From Adenanthera pavonina (Eukaryota > Streptophyta > Magnoliopsida > Fabales > Fabaceae): DNA of 64,000 nucleotides. This document shows, in pieces, positions 37,279-45,899 of this stretch. Position 1 is the stretch's first letter. Each line of letters begins with the position of its first letter. A model generated the notes under the pieces. It was not told where the DNA came from, did no database searches, and was given only the letters and a program-made list of their open reading frames with translations. Location of the stretch: positions 37,775,001 to 37,839,000 of the forward strand of contig JAIVEN010000002.1 of the NCBI GenBank assembly GCA_026686845.1, written 5' to 3'. Position numbers and translations under genes: made by a program.

Positions 37279-38416
37279 TGTAACACAAATCTCTATAATG
37301 ATTAATTATATGAATGAAATGAAGTACACTTTCCATAATTGAATTATGTGTGTACAAATGTTTGTAAAAAAAAATATACAATGTCTAGTATGTCTTATAT
37401 GTTGAAAATGTTGGCTTTTTCATGCAAGCAACCGCTTTTGACACTCATGGGGAGTGGACAAAGATGAGACATTTTGTGTTCACCAATAGATCAGCAAGAA
37501 AGCTGATATGATAGTGAAATAACATGAAGTATAAGATGTCCTAACAAAAGAAAAAGTAAGTCAGGATGAGATCCAACAAATATAAATTTTTTGATCGAAT
37601 TATGGATACTTACAATCCATAATACATGTAACCAGATAATGAATTCTCCAACAAAAACATCATGATAAGTAAGAATGTTGAAACAATTTGGCTCAAACAC
37701 TATGTGTGTCTGAACTTAAATCTATATGGTGTTTACAACAAACCAAAAATTGACATACGCTTTTATGTGATAAGAGTAACACATAGCATGCAATTTATAC
37801 TACATGTGTTTTTAGAACCGTAATTAAGAAGCAAGTGAATAGATCCCTTCTTCATTATTGTGTGAGTCCCAAGGAGAAATAAATCCTTTCATTAATGTCC
37901 TTATGACTTTGACATTTTTCATGAGGAAATGATTTGGTGTTCGTTACTTTAGCATATATCCAATGATCATGATAAATTCAATCTGAAGGTATTATGCTAG
38001 GAAAGCAATCGTTTTATATTGAAATGAAATATGGACTAAAGGAAGATTACCTGGAAAGATACACACTTATGCTAGTGTCTAAGACATGTCCTTTAATAAG
38101 TTATTTTGTTAACATCTTAAGCGTGGACACTAAGCATATAAGAGTAAGGCAATTTGAGTTTATGTGAAAACTTAAGAGGGGTTAGATTTACCGTGAATAA
38201 AAGTGCATATGGGAAAATCTAGGATATTCAAGGCATAATATATGAACAAGATAAATATGAGATACATAGGGTTATTTTATACTAATCCTAGAATGGGATT
38301 TCTAGTACAAGAATACCTAATTGCAGACGTCATACCACACGATCATGATATAGCACTTAGTATGAAATGGAAAGAAAGAATTACAAATAGTTAACTCGTC
38401 AAGTATGAGTGGGAAA
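37279..38416 (+). other. Copia-2 tail between pol and 3' LTR
   Basis: About 1.1 kb without recognisable coding sequence, which is long for a Copia element of this kind. A GAGTGGGAAA purine stretch directly before 38417 is the polypurine tract. Confidence 0.5.
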
Positions 38417-38845
38417 TGTTGGGTTACATAATCAAATCCACCCTTGTTAGGTGAAATAAAATAGAAGTTCAAGCCCAATATAAATTAGGGCTTATTGTAC
38501 AATTTTCATTAGTAAAATAAAATTGGGAGGGAACAGTTATTTTAAGGCCACCCCATATCTTTCATGTTTGAGAGAATTAAGGGGAGTAGGTGAAAGTATA
38601 TTCACCTGCTGCTGTTTTTAAAATTTCCTCTTTGGAAAGCATAGGTGCTTTTCTTTTCTTTTCCCTTACAAAACTTGACAATCAAGAAATTCTTTCTTTG
38701 AGTGCCTCTACTGTGGATAAGAGAGAAAAGTCCAAATAGTTTTTACTCCACTCGCTTTCGGTATCACTGTATGTCAATTTCCTTTCGTTAGTGGAAGAAT
38801 ATTCTCGATGAGTATGTATTTCTTCCTTGCTTTTAAAATTCTTCA
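38417..38845 (+). repeat. 3' LTR of Copia-2
   Basis: Pairs with 24173-24602. It ends CTTGCTTTTAAAATTCTTCA and is followed by CAAGG, the second target-site copy. Confidence 0.87.
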
Positions 38846-39303
38846 CAAGGAAAATTGAATTCCAATATCCAATTACATAAATATTTCTTTTTACTAGTTA
38901 ACTTGAAGAAAAAACATTCTTCCTAAATTTTAGATGATCAAAATCGATCTAGAAAATAATAATAATAATGATGATGATGATGCATCAAACTTATTTTATG
39001 GCCTTCCAACATCAACTTTATTTAGTATAATATATATATATATATCTTAATCAGGAAAGGGTAAAAAAAGGATTGAAGGAAGTGTTGACTTAGGCATCTA
39101 GTCTTTATTTTTTTTTTCTAGTATCCATGTCATCCACCTTCTAGCCCATTATTACTAGTATCCATTTTGACTAAAGGATAATTTAACTTCAGACAATGAT
39201 GAACAAAAATAAATAAACGATGTCACTTGCAAAAGACATGCACACACATAGATAATGGTTTGAAAAAATCAGAGATGCTAATAAGCACTAACACAACAAA
39301 GTT
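38846..39303. other. Rep intron, donor side
   Basis: AT-rich intron sequence with short AAT/GAT trinucleotide runs (about 38957-38981) and a TA run near 39031-39044. No gene. Confidence 0.5.
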
Positions 39304-39323
39304 TCATATTGGTAACAAATTAC

Positions 39324-40570
39324 TAGTGCACACTGTGCCAAAAAATTTTTGTTCTTTGACAACTTCTAGCAATTGCTTAAGTTTTATCTCAAAGATTCTT
39401 ATCAAAGCTTTTGGATGTTTAGGAGACATTCCTAAATGCTCTTCACAGTACCTTTTTATTTCAAGTCTTGCAAGGTTGCAAGTAAAAATTAGAAAAATAT
39501 CAGGGTATCCTACCCACCTACAAATTGTCATTGCATCTTGGTAGTTTTGGATTAGATATCTTGCACCTCTAGTAAAAGACGATGAAAGAGTGACCCTTTT
39601 ACTAATAGAAGTAGTAGTTGTTTCACCCCTTAGTACAGTTTCACTAATTTCTTGATACATATCCACATGCAACTCTTTTTGGTGGTACCTTACCCATTGA
39701 AGTCTATCTTATTCCATCATTGTATACCCATCCATAATGAATTGCTACAATAATTTTCTTGATGAAAGTAGCACAGTTATTTTAGTTTTTCTTGACATGA
39801 GTCAATAAGCAATGTACTCTCTAATTGTAACTCCTGGCTTCTTGTCTTTTTCAAGTGATATTTCACTATGTTTAATATCAAGTCTATATCTATCTTCTCC
39901 AAAAGGAAATAACAATGGATATTAAAGTGGAAGATATGGTGTGTGAGTCTCACTTATCCACTTCAATTGGTATGTTCTCTTCTCAACAATGATATCCTTT
40001 GGATGATAAGATTGCTCGAAGTTAGTAACAAATAATGCAGCTACCTTAGATGATGTCAGTAAGTTGTAAACATGCCTATCTCTATCCCTTCTTGATAACA
40101 AAGCAATCTTGAGTTCCAAATTATCATTTGCTTGCAACATCATTGAAGCTAGTCGATATTGTTTCACATGAATATTGACTCCATCCAATTCATTCATGAT
40201 CTTGTTTACTATTACAAGATTGATCTTACTTGAATTTTCATGACAACTACAATAACAAATGTATAAGAATCATTTTTTGTATGAAGATAAAAGATTAATA
40301 GATAATAAAATAATCTAGAATTTAGTGTTTTTTGTTGCTAACCTGATAGCAGAAATCCTGCTTTCTACTTCATTATCTGTATCATATATATAAAGCTGAG
40401 AGTAAACCAGATGTTGTCCTGCAGGTAGCAAGAGACTTCCTATTTTATGATAATTTTGACCTGACAATATAAAACTATATGGCCCTTGTCCATTATTAAT
40501 TGGGTAATTAATTCATCCCCCTATTGATGTGAATGAGACCATGTTATTGTGTAACCTGATGTTTGCAAGA
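39324..40570 (-). pseudogene. Helitron Rep N-terminal exons
   Basis: Read on the minus strand. About 40570-40342 gives GQNYHKIGSLLLPAGQ and QLYIYDTDNEVESRI, diagnostic of plant Helitron Rep. About 40200-39900 gives DRHVYNLLTSSKVAAL and KDIIVEKRTYQLKWISE. A segment with stops follows (near 39900-39700, LLFPFGEDRY). Finally 39672-39324 gives ARYLIQNYQDAMTICRWVGY and YPDIFLIFTCN, ending FFGTVC at the intron donor. Several in-frame stops sit where glutamine or tryptophan would be expected, consistent with C-to-T decay. Confidence 0.85.
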
Positions 40571-40590
40571 AAATTTTTAGATTTAGGGGA

Positions 40591-40766
40591 ACTTTTATTG
40601 AAAAACAATGTGGATAAATATGGTGGAGGACACTACATAAGGGGTAATTGAACTTTTCCATTTCCACAACACATTAAAACTTTTATTGAAAAACAATGTG
40701 GATAAATATGGTGGAGGACACTACATAAGGGGTAATTGAACTTTTCCATTTCCACAACACATTAAA
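40591..40766. repeat. 88-bp perfect tandem duplication in Helitron exon
   Basis: 40591-40678 and 40679-40766 are identical as read, starting ACTTTTATTGAAAAACAATG. The unit lies in the Rep N-terminal coding region and is not a multiple of three, so it shifts the frame. Perfect identity indicates a recent event. Confidence 0.9.
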
Positions 40767-40933
40767 AATTGCATTCCTTGATCAGCCTTCAATCTTATTC
40801 TTTCATTATACCACATTTGTGCTCTGCATGAACTGCAAGTATATATTGGATTACCCAAGTCTAGGTAACTAGAATGAATAAGCCAAACAAAACATACTCT
40901 GATTAAATATGTATATAAAATCTGAACTGTCAA
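40650..40933 (-). pseudogene. Helitron zinc-finger exon
   Basis: After a TTCATTCTAG acceptor the minus strand reads YLDLGNPIYTCSSCRAQMWY, then MCCGNGKVQLPLM. The Cys pairs match the N-terminal zinc finger of plant Helitron Rep proteins. The tandem 88-bp repeat begins within this exon and duplicates its end. Confidence 0.8.
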
Positions 40934-42305
40934 GACAGCAATTTATTTTTTAATTAAACGGTAGATTTGGTTTGATTAATCATCACCTATTTCATATATG
41001 TTATTGGCATTGTTAGCATGATGAGCATATAGGTCCTTATGCATGTTTGAATCTGCAAAGATCTCATAATTTACATAATTGGCTAGTTGGCTTCTATTTT
41101 AGATTACTCAAAAGAACTTCATAAATAAGACAAATTTAAGTAACAGTTTTAGTTGATTATCACATAAATAAGAATCTACCTTTATTTTGTATTGAAGCAT
41201 TAAATCCTCTATCATATAATCCCATGTTGTCATGTACATCTACATCTAATTAAGTAGTAATGTCTAACTCATGGTTGACACACACTATACAAGTACAAAT
41301 ATCATGTATTATATCTATGCTTCATCAAAACAATATATAAGTGTAGCTTACCATCATTAACATCAAAATCCGTATCCATGGTAGTTCCAAATTCCCGCAC
41401 TATTCCTTGATCTTCATGTAACATATATAGAAGATTTTCCATGTCAAGATAAATTTATAGAACTACCTTCATAATGCATTAACAAACTATATGTCATAGA
41501 AGATGTACTAGATCTATTTGCTCCATCAAATCTACCAGCCAAGTTGACAGAGATGTTTGTGATGTCTACCATTGGAGCTTTACCAGCTTTATATTTTTTA
41601 TTATCAAAATTCTGTTGTCTCATTGATGGCTAGGTTTTTAAATTATCATCCATCACTTTTCCATTGGTACTTGACATCATAACATTTTCTCAATTGATAA
41701 TATATGTCCAATTTAGTGGATATACATTCCCATTAATGATAGCAGTCTTAAAGCTTACACATTGAATTTCTTAATAATTAATTAACATGAGGCTTATTAA
41801 AGAATTCAAGACATCCTTATGTAGTGATACCTGAAGCTTAATTAATGACTCAAATAACACATCAGTGATAAGAAAATGTACGAGGTGTGTCCATTGATTT
41901 GAATGGTCCACATAAGTTGACTGATGTATTTGTGATATCTTCCATAGAAGTTGTTACAGTAGCACACTTTTATTTTTTTTCCTTTTGGATTAATCCTTAA
42001 CGGTTGAATTGTTTCAATCACATTTATTAATCATCCTTTATCTCCTAAACCATTAATATTTCCTGGATTCATGTTCTCTGAGGAAGAAAATGAGATCAAT
42101 ATGAGGTACAATATGGAATGGTACTATTTTGTAGGTCAATATACATTACCATTAGACTCATTATTGTTTTTGAAGTACTCATTCATCATGTAACTTCTGC
42201 TTGTTCTAGTTTTCTTCATCATTTATTGTGCTCTGTTTCTCAGATTTCCAAGACAATGAAATCTTGATGAAATTGAAAATTCTAGTTAGATGTAGCAATT
42301 ATGTT
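40934..42305 (-). pseudogene. Probable N-terminal region of Helitron Rep gene
   Basis: Two decayed minus-strand segments share a repeated peptide motif: one near 41610-41520 (VDITNISVNLAGRFDG) and one near 41955-41890 (EDITNTSVNLCGPFKS). A third open piece near 41425-41345 is acidic. They may be exons of the Rep N-terminal extension or of a small separate ORF. Copia-1 interrupts the sequence at 42310. Function is unknown. Confidence 0.4.
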
Positions 42306-42310
42306 GATGT

Positions 42311-44036
42311 TGTTGATGAAAGAGTTTTGATGATTTTAAACCAACACTCAAGATCTTGGATTGAAGATATCAAAGGAGATCAAAGCTGTTCCAAGTGAAG
42401 ATTTTCTGAGTATTTGCTGTTAGATCTCTTGTAGGATCTTTAGTTTTTGTTATGATTGGGTAAAAAGTTTTGATTTGAAGAAAAGATGTTTTCAAACTTT
42501 GATTTTATGTTAAATCCTTGAATATTTGAAAAACATCCACAAACAGACGAAGGTTAAAAGTTTAAACTAAACTGTCAAGTTAGAAATTCGAACTTTGCCT
42601 TTGGAAATTCGAATTTCGAGCTAAAACTGATTAAGTCTGAAGAGATGGCTCTCTGTCAGACGAATTTTGGTGGTTCAAAATTCGAATTTTCATCTAGTCT
42701 GAAAGAAGCCTTTCTGGTGACAGACGAACTTCACAGTTTCAAAATTCGAATTTCAGACAAAATTCAATTTATGAAAACCAAAGAAATTCGTCTGAAACTT
42801 TGCTAAAGTTTATCTGAAATCAAAAAGAAACTAAGTTTGAAAAATGCTCTCTGACAGACGAACTTTAACTTGGCAACATTCGAATTTTCATCTGAGTCAA
42901 AAGAAGCTACTTTGTGACATTCGAATTTCACTCTTTAAAAATTCGAATTTCAGACAAAACAAAACTTGAGAAAATAGAAGAAATTCGTCTGAAAGTTTGA
43001 TAAAGTTCATCTGAGATCAAGAATGATTTAAGTCTCAAAACTGGTCTCTGACAGACGAATTTCACTCTGTCAAAATTCGAATTTCAAAGAAAGTGAACTA
43101 CTGTGCCTGTTTGGACGTTCTATGGACAGACGAATTTTGGACTTTCAAAATTCGAATTTCGAGGGCACTGTAGCAAATTGAAAACACTGTTCACACTTAA
43201 CAGAAAAACTTTCTTCTTAAAAATTCGTATGTCACATTGTGAAAATATTTTATAAGTTTCAAAATTTGAATTTCACTCTATGGACAGACGAACTTCGCAT
43301 TTTAACGTTGGAAGCTTTAACCTTCGGTTCCCTCGAAATTCGTCTGTTGGCCAACCAAAATTCGAATTTCAGTATGTCAGAAACATTAAATGTGGTTGGT
43401 AAACGGATAGTTTTTCAGAGTAACCGTTGGATAACTTCCCCAACGGATAGATTTAGTCTCTAACGGATATTTGAGACCTAAATCTATAAATACAACATCA
43501 TTTGAAGTTGTGGGTAACAAATCAAACTTGTATATACCGAATTTCTGCTAAATCTTCTTCTCAAAAGCTTTTACCCTCTCAACTTCTAAACTTGTACTTA
43601 AACTTTCATATCTACTCTTTTCAAGAGAGTTATTTCATTGTAATCAATCTACTCTTCATCTGAAAGATAGATTTACTTGTGAGGGGTATTCACAAGGGGA
43701 TTGAGAAGCACACAGTGAAAGTGCTTGGAGAGTTTGAGAGAGCTCAGAAACAGAGCATACTCGTTGTACTGTGGCCTTAGCAAGAAGCCCATTGAAATTC
43801 TTGCTGTATAGTGGATAAATCTCAAGAGGTGTCTTGGGGACTGGATGTAGGTCAAGTGGAAAGACTGAACCAGGATAAATTACTGAGTTTTCTTCTCCCT
43901 ATCTTCACTTTTCAGCTTGCTCTGTTTTACGCATTATTTTCATTATACTGTGATATCTCCACTTACCTCACCTTGTGCAGAAAATTTTCAATCTTCCCAA
44001 TTCACCCCCCCTCTTGGGAAGTCAGCCTTGCTAACA
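42311..44036 (+). repeat. 5' LTR of Copia-1
   Basis: TGTTGATGAAAG to TTGCTAACA. It contains about ten AATTCGAA palindromes interspersed with CAGACGAA motifs (42540-43370), a TATA box, and the stem-loop CTTCCCAA (43993-44000) / TTGGGAAG (44014-44021) with a C-run loop. Confidence 0.93.
43485..43492 (+). promoter_or_regulatory. TATA box of Copia-1 5' LTR
   Basis: TATAAATA, with an identical counterpart at 53668-53675 and equivalents in solo LTRs B and C, so it is conserved in the family. Confidence 0.65.
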
Positions 44037-44038
44037 AG

Positions 44039-44050
44039 TGGTATCAGAGC
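44039..44050 (+). other. Primer-binding site (tRNA-iMet) of Copia-1
   Basis: TGGTATCAGAGC lies two bases after the LTR end, an exact match to the plant initiator-Met primer site. Confidence 0.9.
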
Positions 44051-44091
44051 CCGGATTCCCATTTAAAGGAACTCACAGTCCGGGAATTAAA

Positions 44092-45891
44092 ATGGCTGGC
44101 TTTGGAGAGAGTATACTTCCTGAAGGAAACAACACTAACAGACCACCAGGCTTCAGTGGAGAGCATTATGGATATTGGAAGATGAGGATGCAGATCTACC
44201 TTCAATCAATTGACCTTGACATCTGGTCAGTGATTGAAAAAGGAGATTTCGTTCCAATGGCTCAAACAGAAGATGGAAGACACAAAGAGAAGCTGGAAGC
44301 AGAGTGGAATGATGAAGACAGAAGGAGAGTTCTACTGAACTTCAAAGCAAAGCATTGTTTGGTCAGTGCCCTTAACCAGGATGAATTCTACAGAGTCTCA
44401 CAATGCTCCACTGCAAAAGAAATGTGGGATACTCTACAGATTGCACATGAAGGAACTTCTGGAGTCAGGGAAAACAAACTGAACACGTGCATTGGGGAGT
44501 ATGAAAGCTTCAGAATGGCTGAAGGAGAAACTGTAAAAGAGCTCCAAAAGAGATTCACTCTTATTGTGAATCAACTGAAGAGCCTGGGAAAAGAATACAC
44601 ACAGTCTGAGAAAGTGAGAAAAATACTCAGAGCTCTACCTCTGGAATGGCAGCCCAAGGTGACAGCTATAGAAGAGGCCAGAGGAGAATCGATGGCTTCT
44701 GTCACAGCTCTCTTCGACAGCCTTGAGGAATATGAAGGAAAGATCAAAGCACTCAAGGAAGCTGGGCTGGACAGAAAGAAGAAAGGCCTTGCCCTCAAAG
44801 CTGCTGATGAAAAGGAAGAAGAATCTGATGAAGGAGATGAGCTGAATGAGGAAACTCTGGCTATGATGGTCAGAAAATTCGGAAGATTCTACAGCAAGAA
44901 GAAGAGCAAGAGATTCTTCAAGAAAGGAGTAATTGGAGAAAGCAAGAAAGAGGCAAAAGAACCTGTAACTTGCTATGAGTGCAAGAAGCAGGGACACATT
45001 AAGTGGGACTGTCCCCAATTCATTAAGAAGCAGGAAAAAGAAAAGAAAGCTGCAGACAAAGGGAAGAAGAAGAAAGCCTATATCTCATCCATATGGGGCA
45101 ACAGCTCAGATGAGGAAGAAGAAGATGAGGATGAGGTTGCCAACATTTGTTTAATGGCACTTGCCTCAGAAGAAGTCTTACCCTCATGCAGCAGTGATCA
45201 GGAAGAAGAGGTATATGAATCTGAACCTTCCTATTCTGAATTACAAGATGCATTTCATGAGCTTCATGATGAATTCATTAAAGTTGCTAAAGAACTGAAA
45301 TTGGCAAAGAAAAGGATAAATAAGCTGGAATCCCAAAGCATAGTTTCTGAAATTGCCTCTTTGCCCACTACTGAATCTGTTTGTTGCACTTCATGCATTG
45401 AACTCAAGCAAACTAATGACTATTTAGTTAAAAGCATGTCTAGGCTCACTAGAGGCAAAGACATGTTGTTTGCATTAATGGGGAGCCAAAGAATATCACA
45501 AGGCAAAGCTGGTCTTGGCTATGATCCATGTGCTGTCAAGGAAAAGATTAGGAAGAAAAATCAGAATGCTTATATGAGACATTTTGTGCATGCTGAGAAC
45601 AATAAAAAGAAAACTAATGCATTACATCACATTGAAACATATGATCAACCAAGGCATGCTAGACAAAAGTATTATCTGCACTGTTTTCTTCCTGCATCTC
45701 AATCTAGCAGTCCTTTCACTACCTGTCATTTCTGCAACAAAAAGGGACATATTTCCAGTTCTTATGCCTTGAAGAAAAATGGGCTTGGCAGGAAAGTTGA
45801 ATGGGTTCCCAAAGTTGCATCTGCATCTAGGGAAAAATATACTGACCTAAAAGGACCCAAGCAAATTTGGGTACCTAAAAGGAAAACGTAA
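44092..45891 (+). CDS. gag: Copia-1 Gag
   Basis: About 599 residues. An upstream in-frame ATG at 44038 overlaps the primer site, so the ATG at 44092 (MAGFGESILP) is the more likely start. The first 250 residues form the Copia capsid region (GYWKMRMQIYLQSIDLDIW). A lysine-rich stretch follows, then a CCHC zinc knuckle (CYECKKQGHIKWDC, about residue 295), acidic runs, a predicted coiled region (about 400-440), and a second, imperfect knuckle (CHFCNKKGHISSSY, about residue 545, last ligand lost). Such a long Gag C-terminal region is usual in sireviruses. It packages element RNA into particles. It ends with TAA; pol begins in a different frame a few bases on. Confidence 0.9.
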   Translation: MAGFGESILPEGNNTNRPPGFSGEHYGYWKMRMQIYLQSIDLDIWSVIEKGDFVPMAQTEDGRHKEKLEAEWNDEDRRRVLLNFKAKHCLVSALNQDEFYRVSQCSTAKEMWDTLQIAHEGTSGVRENKLNTCIGEYESFRMAEGETVKELQKRFTLIVNQLKSLGKEYTQSEKVRKILRALPLEWQPKVTAIEEARGESMASVTALFDSLEEYEGKIKALKEAGLDRKKKGLALKAADEKEEESDEGDELNEETLAMMVRKFGRFYSKKKSKRFFKKGVIGESKKEAKEPVTCYECKKQGHIKWDCPQFIKKQEKEKKAADKGKKKKAYISSIWGNSSDEEEEDEDEVANICLMALASEEVLPSCSSDQEEEVYESEPSYSELQDAFHELHDEFIKVAKELKLAKKRINKLESQSIVSEIASLPTTESVCCTSCIELKQTNDYLVKSMSRLTRGKDMLFALMGSQRISQGKAGLGYDPCAVKEKIRKKNQNAYMRHFVHAENNKKKTNALHHIETYDQPRHARQKYYLHCFLPASQSSSPFTTCHFCNKKGHISSSYALKKNGLGRKVEWVPKVASASREKYTDLKGPKQIWVPKRKT

Positions 45892-45899
45892 ACATTGTT

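Larger units (their letters stand above)
24173..38845 (+). mobile_element. Copia-2: old Ty1/Copia retrotransposon with nested LTRs
   Basis: Two LTRs of 430 and 429 bp (24173-24602 and 38417-38845), both TGTTGGGTT...ATTCTTCA, enclose a decayed gag-pol. Flanks GAAGG and CAAGG are a 5-bp duplication with one mismatch. By hand count about 55 of 430 LTR positions differ (about 13%). Three later insertions lie inside: solo LTRs C (25690-27281) and D (28083-29734) in the leader, and F4 (34244-37148) in RNase H. Without them the element is about 8.4 kb, with an unusually long leader of about 2.4 kb and a 1.1-kb tail after pol. The whole element sits in the Helitron Rep intron. Confidence 0.88.
22225..39323 (-). 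other. Giant intron of Helitron Rep gene (17.1 kb) filled with nested elements
   Basis: The donor on the minus strand is A|GTAATTTG, with exon end at 39324. The acceptor is TTTTCAATTACAG|AA, with exon start at 22224. The phases agree: one base from the left exon plus two from the right make one codon, and the flanking protein segments (ending FFGTVC and starting IYTIEFQ) are adjacent in Helitron Rep proteins. Removing Copia-2 and the hAT-like element leaves an intron of about 1.7 kb. The splice sites are inferred from sequence, not from transcripts. Confidence 0.7.
18767..40933 (-). pseudogene. Helitron Rep/helicase gene, split by nested insertions and broken
   Basis: This is the complete backbone of a plant Helitron transposase, read right to left: zinc-finger block (about 40933-40650), next N-terminal exon (about 40570-40342), Helitron-like N domain (about 40200-39324), a large intron (39323-22225), Rep catalytic region (22224-21614), post-Rep region (21613-20544), and PIF1-type helicase (about 20410-18767). 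The enzyme nicks and replicates by rolling circle through its HUH/tyrosine Rep domain and unwinds DNA with its helicase. Motifs remain readable, but stops, at least one frameshift and two internal tandem duplications of 434 and 88 bp (neither a multiple of three) show it is dead. The RPA1-like gene at 55654-59608 lies upstream on the same strand, with Copia-1 inserted between them. Confidence 0.85.

Noticed and set aside
44635..45253. Minus-strand frames opposite Copia-1 gag
   Set aside because: Shadows of the gag coding strand, without domains.
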